A stretch of DNA of 64,000 nt from Halanaerobium saccharolyticum. Lineage in GTDB: Bacteria > Bacillota > Halanaerobiia > Halanaerobiales > Halanaerobiaceae. Below, piece after piece: positions 44,685-53,312 of the stretch. Location: assembly GCF_003259895.1 (NCBI RefSeq), contig NZ_QLME01000001.1:297834-361833 (forward strand), read 5' to 3'. The notes beneath the pieces are model-generated. The model saw only the letters and a program-made list of their open reading frames with translations, searched no databases and had not been told where the DNA came from. The position numbers and the translations under genes were made by a program. The number at the start of each line of letters is the position of its first letter. The first letter of the stretch is position 1.

Positions 44685-45686
44685 TTAACTATTTTCTTCC
44701 TTTTCTTTCTCTTTTAAAGCCTTTTTGATTTTTGAGGGACTAATCGGTAAATCAAAAAATCTAACTCCGATTGCATCATAAACAGCATTAGCCAGAGCAG
44801 GTGCCGCTGCAATCAAAGTCGGTTCTCCAACTCCTTTGGCTCCAAAAGGTCCTTCAGAATCTTCTTCTTCAACCAGATAGTGCTTGAATTTAGGGATATC
44901 AACACTTGTCGGCACCAGATAATCTGTCATGCCGGCATTGAGTGTTTTACCATTGCGGATTACCTGGTCTTCCATCATTCCCATTCCCAGCCCCTGAACA
45001 GTTCCACCTTCAATCTGGCCTTCAACATTTTTGGGATTAATTGCTTTCCCTAAATCAACGGCTGTATAAACATCCAGGAGATCAATTGTGCCGGTATCTG
45101 TGTCAATTTCAATATCAATCACCTGAGAGAGGAAAGTATAGGCTACATAGACTTTGTCTGCCTGACCGTTTTGATCAGGGCTGTAGGTTACAGGAAAGAA
45201 ACTTCCTTCTGCTTCTAATTTTTTACCTCTTTCTCTAACTCTTTCTGCCATTTCCCAGTAGCTAATATAATCGTCCGGGTCATCATACATATAGATTTTT
45301 CCATCCTCAATTGCAATTTCAGGATGGTTGCTGCGAAATTCTAAACTGCCGTAGTGGTATAGATTGGCCAGCAAATCTTCGGCTGCTTTTTTAACTGCAT
45401 TACCGGTAAAATAGGTCTGCCGGGTAGCAGAGGTTGAACCTGAATTTTTAGTTTTATGGGTATCACCCTGAACCACTTCAAAATAATTGGGATTTATTCT
45501 TAAAATCTCTGCTGCAATCTGAATCACAGTTGTAATAACTCCCTGTCCCACATCGGCTGCAGCTGTTCTAATTACTATCCGCTCATCTTCTTTAATTTCA
45601 ATTGAGGCAATAGAATGGTCAGGAAAACCCTCACCATAACCAAATCCAAACATGATTGTTGCCAGTCCGCGTCCAAATTTTTTCAT
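44685..45686 (-). CDS. Mo-hydroxylase large subunit, C-terminal half (split XdhA)
   Basis: 333 residues matching the second molybdopterin domain of xanthine-dehydrogenase large subunits: AAADVGQGVITTVIQIAAEIL, DTHKTKNSGSTSATRQTYFTGNAVKKAA, IDIEIDTDTGTIDLLDVYTAVDLGKAINP, EGQIEGGTVQGLGMG, and the catalytic glutamate loop FGAKGVGEPTLIAAAP. Its ATG shares a base with the TAA stop of the N-terminal half (TAATG), so the halves are made by coupled translation. The intact paralog at 53313 has all this in one chain. The catalytic Glu is retained, so the split protein may be active. Confidence 0.85.
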   Translation of the reverse strand: MKKFGRGLATIMFGFGYGEGFPDHSIASIEIKEDERIVIRTAAADVGQGVITTVIQIAAEILRINPNYFEVVQGDTHKTKNSGSTSATRQTYFTGNAVKKAAEDLLANLYHYGSLEFRSNHPEIAIEDGKIYMYDDPDDYISYWEMAERVRERGKKLEAEGSFFPVTYSPDQNGQADKVYVAYTFLSQVIDIEIDTDTGTIDLLDVYTAVDLGKAINPKNVEGQIEGGTVQGLGMGMMEDQVIRNGKTLNAGMTDYLVPTSVDIPKFKHYLVEEEDSEGPFGAKGVGEPTLIAAAPALANAVYDAIGVRFFDLPISPSKIKKALKEKEKEENS

Positions 45687-47032
45687 TATTTTCTGCCCCC
45701 TTTCCAGTCACTGAGCTCCATCACTCTTTTGATTGTTTCTTCTGCATTTACACTGTGAGTAAGCTGCTGACCGTTAGGAGTAATTGAGTCTTTTTGATAG
45801 ATGTTTTTGAGTCTAAATTCTGCCGGATCTATACTTAACTTTTCTGCCAGAATATCCATCTGCTGTTCATAGGCAAAAGCTCCCTGAGCAGTACCAAAAC
45901 CACGCATCGCACCAGCATAGGTATTATTGGTATAAACTGCATGTGAGACACCACGTAAATTAGGACAGTTATAGGGTCCTGTTGCATGGTACATTCCCTT
46001 GTGCACAACTGCCGGTCCACTGGAAGCATAGGCTCCTGTATCTCCAATAAACTTAGTTTCCCAGGCGGTTAAATAACCATCACGATCTACTCCAGTTTTA
46101 TTGATAATTGTAATTGGATGCCGTTTGGACTGAGTAATCATTGATTCTTCTCTGGTAAAACAGAGCTTAACCGGTCTACCGGTCCTCATTGCTGCAATAG
46201 CCAGGTGAATATGGACTGAAACATCCTCTTTTTTACCAAAAGCGCCACCAATTGTAGGCTGAATAATTCTGATCTGATCTTTTGATAATCTTAAAGACTG
46301 AGCAACATCGGCCTGAGTATCATGCAGCCACTGAGTTGCAGCCCAGATATTAACTACTCCCCGGCGCTCATCGTAAAGAGCAACTCCGGCTTCATTCTGC
46401 ATTGGCAGCTGATCGATAAACTGAGTCTGATAGCGATTTTCTTCCACTATTGCTGAATTCTTAAAAGCCTCGTCAACATCACCCCGATTTAGATGATGAG
46501 TGATTACTATGTTTCCATCTGGATGAATATCCGGAGCATCATCCTCCATCGCCCGGAAAGGGTCGGTGATGACTTCCAATTCTTCCACCTTAACTTTAAT
46601 TAGATCCCTTGCTTTTTTAGCTGCTTCTTTTGTTTCGGCAACAACTATTGCCAGTGGATCCCCCATATAGCGCATCTTTTCTCCGGGGGCAATTAAAACA
46701 GGTTGATCTCTGATGATCAATCCAAACTGTCTGACATCCGGAATATCTTCCGCAATAACAATATCAACAACACCATTTACTTTTTTAGCCTGCGAAATAT
46801 CTATATCTTTTAAAATTGCATGAGGATGGACTGCCCTTTTAATTTTAACGTAAAGCAGATCATCGAAAAATATATCGTCAGGATAAACGGCTTCTCCAGT
46901 TACCTTGTCCCAGGCATCTGCTTTTAGCACATCATGACCAACAAAACGCTTGCTTTTTTTAACTCCTTCGATTGTACAGCGGGTTGTATGTTTACAGAAA
47001 TAATCCTTAATTCTTTTATTCTGATCAGTCAC
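45686..47032 (-). CDS. Mo-hydroxylase large subunit, N-terminal half (split XdhA)
   Basis: 448 residues from a GTG at 47032 behind GGAAGTGATAGCA; the longer frame to 47170 only reads through the end of the iron-sulfur gene. It holds the a/b-hammerhead (VKKSKRFVGHDVLKADAWDKVTGEAVYPDDI) and the first Mo-binding domain: IIQPTIGGAFGKKEDVSVH, CFTREESMITQSKRHP, TYAGAMRGFGTAQGAFAYEQQMD. It ends ELSDWKGGRK at the linker where the intact paralog continues. It overlaps the iron-sulfur gene by 8 bp. Together with the C-terminal half it would form one molybdenum subunit of about 780 residues. Confidence 0.85.
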   Translation of the reverse strand: MTDQNKRIKDYFCKHTTRCTIEGVKKSKRFVGHDVLKADAWDKVTGEAVYPDDIFFDDLLYVKIKRAVHPHAILKDIDISQAKKVNGVVDIVIAEDIPDVRQFGLIIRDQPVLIAPGEKMRYMGDPLAIVVAETKEAAKKARDLIKVKVEELEVITDPFRAMEDDAPDIHPDGNIVITHHLNRGDVDEAFKNSAIVEENRYQTQFIDQLPMQNEAGVALYDERRGVVNIWAATQWLHDTQADVAQSLRLSKDQIRIIQPTIGGAFGKKEDVSVHIHLAIAAMRTGRPVKLCFTREESMITQSKRHPITIINKTGVDRDGYLTAWETKFIGDTGAYASSGPAVVHKGMYHATGPYNCPNLRGVSHAVYTNNTYAGAMRGFGTAQGAFAYEQQMDILAEKLSIDPAEFRLKNIYQKDSITPNGQQLTHSVNAEETIKRVMELSDWKGGRK

Positions 47033-47510
47033 TGCTATCACTTCCTTCAACTGCAAGTTTATCTGCTGCCAGCATGACAGCATCGATAATCTTGGCATAA
47101 CCGGTACAGCGGCAGATATTACCGGATAATCCGTAGCGTACTTCTTTTTCTGTTGGCTCAGGATTTTCATCCAGCAGTCTTTTGCCTGCTAAAATCATAC
47201 CGGGAATACAGTAGCCGCATTGAACTGCTCCTGCTTCCACAAATGATTCCTGAATTGGATGTAGATCATCCCTTGTTCCCAATCCTTCTACTGTTAAAAT
47301 CTCTGCCTGGTCTGCCTGTGGAGCTGGAACCAGACAGGAAGCTGTTAGTTCTCCGTTCATAATTACTGTACAGGCTCCGCACTCACCTTTACCACAGCCT
47401 TCTTTAACTCCTGTTAAACCGAGATCTTCTCTCAATAAATCGAGCAGCCTGGTATAGGGAGTAACTTCCAATTCTCTTTCTTCTCCATTAACTGTAAATG
47501 TAATCTGCAT
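47025..47510 (-). CDS. xdhC: Mo-hydroxylase [2Fe-2S] subunit (set 1)
   Basis: 161 residues from the ATG at 47510 behind GGGGGTGAGCAGCTG. The plant-ferredoxin-type cluster site is CGKGECGACTVIMNGELTASC and the second cluster site QCGYCIPGMILAG...CRCTGY, the standard pair of the small subunit in xanthine dehydrogenase-type enzymes. It passes electrons from the Mo site to FAD. It is flanked by the FAD subunit (7 bp) and the split Mo subunit (8-bp overlap), all in one operon. Confidence 0.93.
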   Translation of the reverse strand: MQITFTVNGEERELEVTPYTRLLDLLREDLGLTGVKEGCGKGECGACTVIMNGELTASCLVPAPQADQAEILTVEGLGTRDDLHPIQESFVEAGAVQCGYCIPGMILAGKRLLDENPEPTEKEVRYGLSGNICRCTGYAKIIDAVMLAADKLAVEGSDSSD

Positions 47511-47517
47511 CAGCTGC

Positions 47518-48432
47518 TCACCCCCTTTTCCTTTCAATCTCATTTAAAGCTCTGACCATTACATCAGCTGCTACATCTTCTCTATATTCTTTAGTTCCTC
47601 TTAAATCATCAATAGGATTAATTCGGGCTTTAACTTCCTGACCCAGCTTCTTATAATCGAGCTCAGCCAGGGTATTTCCGAGCATCATTTCTTCAACTTC
47701 TCCAAGCCTAATCGGTGTTGGAGCAACTGAACCCATTGCCACTCCTGCTTTTACGATCTGCTCAGCTTCAAATTCAAGTACCACCGAAAGGGTCAGAGTA
47801 GAAATAACAAGAGCCTTGCGGCGTCCAACTTTAACCCAGGCACCTTCTCTCTTATTTTCTGTCAGCGGAATAATTATTTCTGTTAAAAGTTCATCAGCTT
47901 CCATTAAATTTCTTTTTGGTCCGGTAAAAAACTCTTCTGCTTCCACAATTCTTTCAGCTTCAGCTGACTGCAGTTTAAAACTGGCCTGATAACTTAAAAG
48001 TGGTGCCAGAAGATCTCCTGCCGGTGAAGAAGTACAGATATTACCTCCAATTGTACCCCTGCTTCTAATCTGCGGTGAGCCAACATCCTCAGCTGCTGCA
48101 GCCAGAACCGGAAATTTCTCCTTAATTAAATCTGATTTCATCAGCTGCAGATGAGTCGCCATTGCACCGATATACAAATTATTATCCTTAACTTCAATCT
48201 GCCGCAGTTCACTTAATTTATCCAGGTCAAGCCAATTTTTAATTTGATGCAGCTTCTCATAATTTGCTACCAATAAATCTGTGGTACCTGCTGCCACCTC
48301 AATCTGATCCTCATATTCTGCTTTAATTTCTAAAGCTTTTTCCAGACTCTGCGGCTGAAAATACTGCTCAAAATCTGCTCCAGAAATCATCTGCCTGTTC
48401 TCTTGTTTCATGGGTGATTTTCTGATCATCAA
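47518..48432 (-). CDS. xdhB: Mo-hydroxylase FAD-binding subunit (set 1)
   Basis: About 304 residues of the CoxM/XdhB FAD family: VAAGTTDLLVANYEKLHQI (pyrophosphate loop), IGAMATHLQLM, SPQIRSRGTIGGNICTSSPAGDLLAPLLSY and a C-terminal DDLRGTKEYREDVAADVMVRAL. It oxidizes the Fe-S clusters and reduces NAD or another acceptor. The 5' end overlaps the ssnA gene by 65 bp if the TTG at 48432 (8 bp after GGAGGT) is used; an internal ATG at 48390 (MISGADF) would nearly remove the overlap but has a weak ribosome site. Start therefore uncertain, identity firm. Confidence 0.9.
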   Translation of the reverse strand: MMIRKSPMKQENRQMISGADFEQYFQPQSLEKALEIKAEYEDQIEVAAGTTDLLVANYEKLHQIKNWLDLDKLSELRQIEVKDNNLYIGAMATHLQLMKSDLIKEKFPVLAAAAEDVGSPQIRSRGTIGGNICTSSPAGDLLAPLLSYQASFKLQSAEAERIVEAEEFFTGPKRNLMEADELLTEIIIPLTENKREGAWVKVGRRKALVISTLTLSVVLEFEAEQIVKAGVAMGSVAPTPIRLGEVEEMMLGNTLAELDYKKLGQEVKARINPIDDLRGTKEYREDVAADVMVRALNEIERKRG

Positions 48433-49699
48433 CTACCTGCACCTCCCGGTTTTCCATTAATATTTTACCATTAACAATTGTTGTCTCAACCATGCCGCCA
48501 TTGATTCCAAATAAGATGTGGGCATAAGTATTATCACTGTTTATTTCTGTTGGTGGACTGTAATCAACTACAATAATGTCTGCAGCTGCTCCCTCTTTTA
48601 AAACACCAAGCTGAGTCCCAAAGCTCTGACTGGCCAGCTTTGCATTTGTTTTAAAAACCATCTGAGGAATTTCAGTCCAGCCGGGACGGGGGTCAGAATT
48701 CTGGTGTTTGAGCATTAAATTAGCAAACTTTATACTCTCAAACATATCAGTTGTATAACCATCTGTTCCCAGTCCAACTTTTAAACCTTTTGCCAGCGCT
48801 TCCTTTAAGGGTGCTGCTCCTACCGCATTACCCATATTTGATTCCGGATTATTTATCAGATAACAATCATTATCTCTTAAGATCTCCAGCTCACCTTCCT
48901 GCAGATGGACTCCATGGACGGCAATAGTTCCCGGCCGCCAGATATTGTACTGATCAAGCCTCTTAACTGCTCCATTATAACCGCGGAGCCGGCTGTCTTC
49001 TAAATCAGTCCGTCCCTCAGCCACATGAATATGAAAACTGCTGTCTAAGTCATCTGCCAGCTCTGAAACTTCTGCCAGAGTTTCATCTTCCAGGGTAAAA
49101 GAAGCATGTAAACCAATTCTACTATTTAAATAATTTGAATTTTTCTCCCTAATCTTCTTTAAAAAATTCTTGCTTTCTTTTACTGCTGCCTGAGACTGCT
49201 CCGGACCATTACGGTCAGAAATCTCATAACAGAGATCAGCTCTAATACCAAGTTCCTCCACCGCCTTGGCCACCAGATCAAGCGAATAACTTACCTGTCC
49301 GTAACTTGCGTGGTGATCAAAAACAGAGGTCACACCCTGTTTTAAGCCTGTCAAAAAGGCATAAAGGGCACTGTAATAAATATCATCAGCTTTTAATGAG
49401 CTGTCCACCCGCCACCACATTTTCTCCAGGATTTCTAAAAAATGACGGGGAGGCTGCTCAGTCTTTAAATCCATACCCCGGGCAAAGGTACTGTAAATAT
49501 GCATATGAGTATTGATCATCCCCGGCATAATTATTTTGCCCTGCACATCCTTAACTTCTGCTTCCGGATACTTCGACTTTAAAAGCTCGGATTCACCTAA
49601 AGCCTTAATTTCTTCTCTCTCAATTAAAACAGCTCCATTTTTAATGACTCTATTATCTTCGTCATGAGTAATCACTGTTCCATTTGTTAATAAGAGCAA
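48368..49699 (-). CDS. ssnA: SsnA-type amidohydrolase
   Basis: 443 residues from a TTG at 49699 behind AAAGGAGTGG; the longer frame (to 49792) has no ribosome site. The amidohydrolase metal site starts with MINTHMHIYSTFARGMDL, continues with SFHIHVAEGRTD, and ends with LKVGLGTDGYTTDM; ADIIVVDYSPPTEI closes the barrel. The THMHIYSTFARGM form is the SsnA subgroup, found next to selenium-dependent Mo-hydroxylase genes and related to guanine and adenosine-type deaminases. Its precise substrate is unproven; a purine breakdown intermediate is likely. It is the first gene of the set 1 Mo-hydroxylase operon. Confidence 0.85.
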   Translation of the reverse strand: MLLLTNGTVITHDEDNRVIKNGAVLIEREEIKALGESELLKSKYPEAEVKDVQGKIIMPGMINTHMHIYSTFARGMDLKTEQPPRHFLEILEKMWWRVDSSLKADDIYYSALYAFLTGLKQGVTSVFDHHASYGQVSYSLDLVAKAVEELGIRADLCYEISDRNGPEQSQAAVKESKNFLKKIREKNSNYLNSRIGLHASFTLEDETLAEVSELADDLDSSFHIHVAEGRTDLEDSRLRGYNGAVKRLDQYNIWRPGTIAVHGVHLQEGELEILRDNDCYLINNPESNMGNAVGAAPLKEALAKGLKVGLGTDGYTTDMFESIKFANLMLKHQNSDPRPGWTEIPQMVFKTNAKLASQSFGTQLGVLKEGAAADIIVVDYSPPTEINSDNTYAHILFGINGGMVETTIVNGKILMENREVQVVDDQKITHETREQADDFWSRF

Positions 49700-49814
49700 G
49701 AAACCACTCCTTTCTTTCTGATTTTTCAGGTCGAAAATATAAATAAAATTTAATAAAATAAATAAGGACATCTGTCCGCCTATAACCAGCATTGACTATA
49801 ATATGAATATTAAT

Positions 49815-50195
49815 TTAACAAGAAGTATCTTCCCCGGCAAGCCATAAATCAACAGCTTTTTGGATAAATTCCTTCAAGCCAGTTTCTGGGATCTTTTTTG
49901 ATTTTGAAATTCGGATGCATCCTTTGCCAAGGTTCAGTCCTTTCAACAAACTGCTATCCGGATCAATTTTGTGAATGTCACCCACATACAGGCTTACATA
50001 GTTCTTCTGGGCATTCAGATGAAACAAGGGCTCTGCTTCCGTTCCATCTCCATACGACAGCATTCCGTAATTCATTCCTTCCTTGAGTTGGGGATGCTTA
50101 AGAATCAATTGTCGTACTTCTAACAATTTTTCCTTTTTCCAATCATCTTCCAACTTATCTAAAAACTCCTGCGCAGTTTTGCCTCCATGTATCAT
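49815..50195 (-). CDS. DUF1801 (YdhG-like) protein
   Basis: 126 residues from the ATG at 50195 behind GTAGGAGGAAAATT. It matches the DUF1801 fold (helices around EGMNYGMLSYGDGTEAEPLFHLNAQKNYVSLYVG and GCIRISKSKKIPETGLKEFIQKAVDLW), similar to frataxin-like proteins of unknown function. It interrupts the Mo-hydroxylase cluster, sits behind a 407-bp noncoding stretch, and its codons look less AT-biased than the neighbours, which may mean recent arrival. No role in purine metabolism can be argued. Confidence 0.75.
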   Translation of the reverse strand: MIHGGKTAQEFLDKLEDDWKKEKLLEVRQLILKHPQLKEGMNYGMLSYGDGTEAEPLFHLNAQKNYVSLYVGDIHKIDPDSSLLKGLNLGKGCIRISKSKKIPETGLKEFIQKAVDLWLAGEDTSC

Positions 50196-50435
50196 AATTT
50201 TCCTCCTACCTGTGTGTATCTTCTCTCGCCAGATCAAGATTTTAATTAACATTACAAATCTACCCCAGGCAAGGATAATTCAATTTCTACGCTTACATGT
50301 TGAGGCTAAGAAAAGTTACTTAATAAAGTTGCTCAATCTCAAATTTTTAAATTTTGTAATTATTTTAAGTATCAGCTTGAGAGTTTAATTGAAATGACTT
50401 GGTTTTATTTTTAGAACAACTTGATGAATATTAAG

Positions 50436-50514
50436 TTAAATCAGACCTAAAAACACGATTTTTTTAGCTGACCGCAGCACAGGAAGTGCTGATCGGGAAG
50501 GAAGTCTGATTTAA
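50436..50514. other. 79-bp three-helix palindromic element (structured RNA or MITE candidate)
   Basis: The ends TTAAATCAGAC and GTCTGATTTAA form a perfect 11-bp stem. Inside are two further hairpins: CTAAAAA/TTTTTAG and CCG-CAGCAC/GTGCTG-CGG (50475-50491). The shape is a three-way junction on either strand. It lies in the otherwise featureless 407-bp gap (50196-50602) between the amidohydrolase stop and the DUF1801 gene. There is no T run, so it is not a simple terminator. Confidence 0.6.
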
Positions 50515-50602
50515 CGGAAATATGAATCTTAGTTTAATTTTAAAATTAATGTCGGAATAAATTTATCCTATTTCAGTCAAAAATATTGATCCAAAACTTT
50601 TC

Positions 50603-51967
50603 TTAGCCCTCTAACATCTTAGCAGAAATAGAATTAGCCTTTGCTATAATCTCAGCTTCATCAACCCTTGTCAGCTCTCCCTCTTCAACCACAATCTCAC
50701 CATTAACAATTGTGTAATCAACAATCTGAGTATCACCAGTATTAACTATCGCTGAAACCGGATCATATAAGCCGCCGGCAAAACCAAGCCTTTTAGAATT
50801 AACCAGAAACATATCTGCTGCCTTACCAACTTCCAGGCTGCCGATTTCCGGCTGAGACAAAACATCCCGACCCCCATTTGTGGCCAGGGCCAGCACATCT
50901 TCGGCTGTAATTGACTTCATGCCGTGGACCAGGCGGTGCATCAAAAAGGCCGCCTTCATTTCTAAAATCATATTTGAGGAATCATTGCTGGCACTGCCGT
51001 CAACTCCCAGACCAACCGGTACTCCTTTTTTGATCATTTCCGGCACTTTGGCTGCTCCCGAAGAAAGCTTCATGTTAGAAACCGGACAGTGGGAAACTCC
51101 AGTTCCCGTTTCGGCCATCCGACTCAGTTCCTCACTGGTCAGATGGACTCCATGGGCATACCAGATATCACTGCCAACCCAGCCCAGCTTTTCCATATAG
51201 GCCAAAGGTCTGAGCCCAGTTTTTTCTAAAACAAACTGTTCCTCATCTTTAGTTTCTGCCAGATGAGTGTGGGCCTGAACTCCATAGTCCCGGGCCAGCT
51301 CAACTGACTCTATCATCAGCTCTTCGGTCACCGAAAAAGGTGAACAGGGAGCTAAAGCTACCCGCTGCATGGCATAGGGTGAGCTGTCATGATATTTTTC
51401 AATTACCCGGCGGGAATCTTTGAGTATCTCCTGATCAGTCTGGACCACTGAATCTGGCGGCAGACCTCCATCTTTTTCGCTTAAAGACATACTGCCCCGG
51501 GTCCCGTGAAAACGGATCCCGATTTCTTTTGCAGCTTCAAACTGATTATCAATTAGGTTTGAAGGCTGTGATTTAGGAAAAACATAAAAGTGATCACTGG
51601 TCGTTGTACAGCCTGTTTTTAAAAGTTCCCCTGCTGCCAGCAGAGTTGAATAATAGACTGCATCCGGATTAACCCGGGACCAGATTGGATAAAGATATTT
51701 TAACCAGCCAAAAAGCTCTGACTCCTGGGCCTCGGGAAGGTTGCGGGTTAAAGCCTGATAAAAATGGTGGTGCAGATTAACCAGACCGGGAAAGAGGAAG
51801 TAATCACGACCATTAATAGTTCTATCTACTTCTCCTTCAACTTCAATCTCCCTACCCATTCTCGAAATTTTTCCATCTTCAATCAAAAGGTCAGCATTTT
51901 TGAGCCGATCTCGATTTTTGTTCATCGTAATAATCTCTTTTACATTTTTAATTAAAATTTTAGCCAC
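50603..51967 (-). CDS. 8-oxoguanine-deaminase-like amidohydrolase
   Basis: 454 residues from a GTG at 51967, one base after the stop of the iron-sulfur gene. The metal site reads GLVNLHHHFYQALTRNLPEAQ, followed by TTTSDHFYVFP, QAHTHLAETKDEEQF, the catalytic HGVHL/SHCPVSN pair and GLGVDGSASND. The LHHHFYQALTRNLP signature and CTTTSDH are typical of the 8-oxoguanine deaminase / AtzB-like group, which turns 8-oxoguanine into urate. Being in one operon with the set 2 Mo-hydroxylase supports a role at the urate/xanthine level. Guanine or another aminopurine remains possible. Confidence 0.82.
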   Translation of the reverse strand: MAKILIKNVKEIITMNKNRDRLKNADLLIEDGKISRMGREIEVEGEVDRTINGRDYFLFPGLVNLHHHFYQALTRNLPEAQESELFGWLKYLYPIWSRVNPDAVYYSTLLAAGELLKTGCTTTSDHFYVFPKSQPSNLIDNQFEAAKEIGIRFHGTRGSMSLSEKDGGLPPDSVVQTDQEILKDSRRVIEKYHDSSPYAMQRVALAPCSPFSVTEELMIESVELARDYGVQAHTHLAETKDEEQFVLEKTGLRPLAYMEKLGWVGSDIWYAHGVHLTSEELSRMAETGTGVSHCPVSNMKLSSGAAKVPEMIKKGVPVGLGVDGSASNDSSNMILEMKAAFLMHRLVHGMKSITAEDVLALATNGGRDVLSQPEIGSLEVGKAADMFLVNSKRLGFAGGLYDPVSAIVNTGDTQIVDYTIVNGEIVVEEGELTRVDEAEIIAKANSISAKMLEG

Positions 51968-51968
51968 C

Positions 51969-52442
51969 TCAGACACCCCATTCTTCGGCTGCCATCTCAA
52001 CTGCATCAATTATCTGCTGATAACCTGTGCAGCGGCATAAATTTCCTTCCAGAGCTGTTTTGATCTCTTCCTTAGTCGGAGTCGGATTGGTATTTAAAAG
52101 TGCCAGAGCTGACATCAGCATTCCTGGAGTACAGAAACCACACTGGATAGCCTGTTTCTCGATAAAAGCTTTCTGCAGTGGATGCAGACCGCTTTTGCTT
52201 TCCAGACCCTCAACTGTGATAATCTCACTGCCATCTACCTGAGCTGTAAGCACCAGACAGGAATTAACTGCCTGATCATCGACAATTACCGTACAGGCCC
52301 CACATTCACCAACACTGCAGCCCTCTTTAGTTCCGGTCATTTTGAGCTGTTCTCTGAGGGTATCTAAAAGTCTTTCCTGACTTCCAACTTCTAATTTATG
52401 TCTGGCTCCATTAACCGTTATCTCTACATCTAACTTAGCCAT
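51969..52442 (-). CDS. xdhC: Mo-hydroxylase [2Fe-2S] subunit (set 2)
   Basis: 157 residues with the two cluster motifs CSVGECGACTVIVDDQAVNSC and QCGFCTPGML...CRCTGY. It is a full-length small subunit, clearly related to but distinct from the set 1 protein (about half of positions match by eye). It overlaps the FAD gene by 8 bp and is followed by the amidohydrolase after 1 bp. Start ATG 52442 behind GGAGGCAGGATATA. Confidence 0.93.
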   Translation of the reverse strand: MAKLDVEITVNGARHKLEVGSQERLLDTLREQLKMTGTKEGCSVGECGACTVIVDDQAVNSCLVLTAQVDGSEIITVEGLESKSGLHPLQKAFIEKQAIQCGFCTPGMLMSALALLNTNPTPTKEEIKTALEGNLCRCTGYQQIIDAVEMAAEEWGV

Positions 52443-53310
52443 TATATCCTGCCTCCTCCAATAAATCTTTTACTGCTCTTTCTACCAGTTTACTCAGAGC
52501 AGGCCGTTTATAGGGGGTTGACCATCTTTCCCCTGTAATCCCTACCATCTCATCTGCTGCTATCTCCCCGGCCTCTGCCGGATCTATCTCAGCAAAAGTT
52601 TTAGCCGTTAAATACTTATTTACCTCTCTAAAAGGTACAGGTGCAGGAGTTGCAGCTCCAGAAACAACCTGAATATTTTTTATCGCTTCATTTTCTACTT
52701 CAGCTAACAGGGTTAAAGAAAGTCTGGAAATACTTACGGCATTGCGGCGTCCAATCTTCTGATAACTGCTGTGATATTCTCCCTGAGGCATTTTAAAAAC
52801 TATTTTTTCCAGTACTTCATTATCTTTAAGTACCGTCTGATTTGGCCATTCCACAAAATCTTCCAGCAGAACCCTGCGGGCTCCACCTTTATTGCGCAGA
52901 ACAAGTTCTGCTCCCAGAGCAATCAGAGGTGAAAATGAATCAGCACAGGCTGCTGCATTGACCAGATTACCACCAATAGTGGCCCGATTTCTAATTTGAG
53001 TTGAGCCAATACTGCTGGCTGCTGCCCCAATAAAGGGCAGCTTTTCTTTTATTTCCGGGCTGCTTAACAGTTCTGCATGAGTTGTCAGAGCACCAATCTC
53101 GCCCTCTTCTGGGCCCAGTTTGATTCCCTTAAGTTCAGCTACATCGGTAATATCTAAAAGGTAATCTATATTTTCAAATTTTGGATCCTGCTGATGGAGG
53201 TCAACCATTAGATCAGTTCCTCCAGCCAGAATCTGAACCTTCTTTTTTTCAGTCAGAATTTCCAGTACTTCTTCTAAACTATGAGCTCTCAATAATTGAT
53301 ATTCGACCAT
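52435..53310 (-). CDS. xdhB: Mo-hydroxylase FAD-binding subunit (set 2)
   Basis: 291 residues, full length for the family. FAD motifs are VQILAGGTDLMVDLHQ and IGSTQIRNRATIGGNLVNAAACADSFSPLIALGA; YQKIGRRNAVSISRLSLTLL and a C-terminal WSTPYKRPALSKLVERAV complete it. Gene order is Mo subunit, FAD, Fe-S, amidohydrolase with gaps or overlaps of a few bases, hence one tight operon beginning at 55604. Confidence 0.93.
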   Translation of the reverse strand: MVEYQLLRAHSLEEVLEILTEKKKVQILAGGTDLMVDLHQQDPKFENIDYLLDITDVAELKGIKLGPEEGEIGALTTHAELLSSPEIKEKLPFIGAAASSIGSTQIRNRATIGGNLVNAAACADSFSPLIALGAELVLRNKGGARRVLLEDFVEWPNQTVLKDNEVLEKIVFKMPQGEYHSSYQKIGRRNAVSISRLSLTLLAEVENEAIKNIQVVSGAATPAPVPFREVNKYLTAKTFAEIDPAEAGEIAADEMVGITGERWSTPYKRPALSKLVERAVKDLLEEAGYNG

Positions 53311-53312
53311 TA

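Noticed and set aside
45686..47032. Split Mo-subunit as a simple nonsense mutation
   Set aside because: The second half has its own start overlapping the stop and a ribosome site, and the break lies exactly at a domain linker.
50436..50514. Hammerhead-type ribozyme
   Set aside because: A three-way junction is present but the CUGAUGA and GAAA core sequences are not found on either strand.
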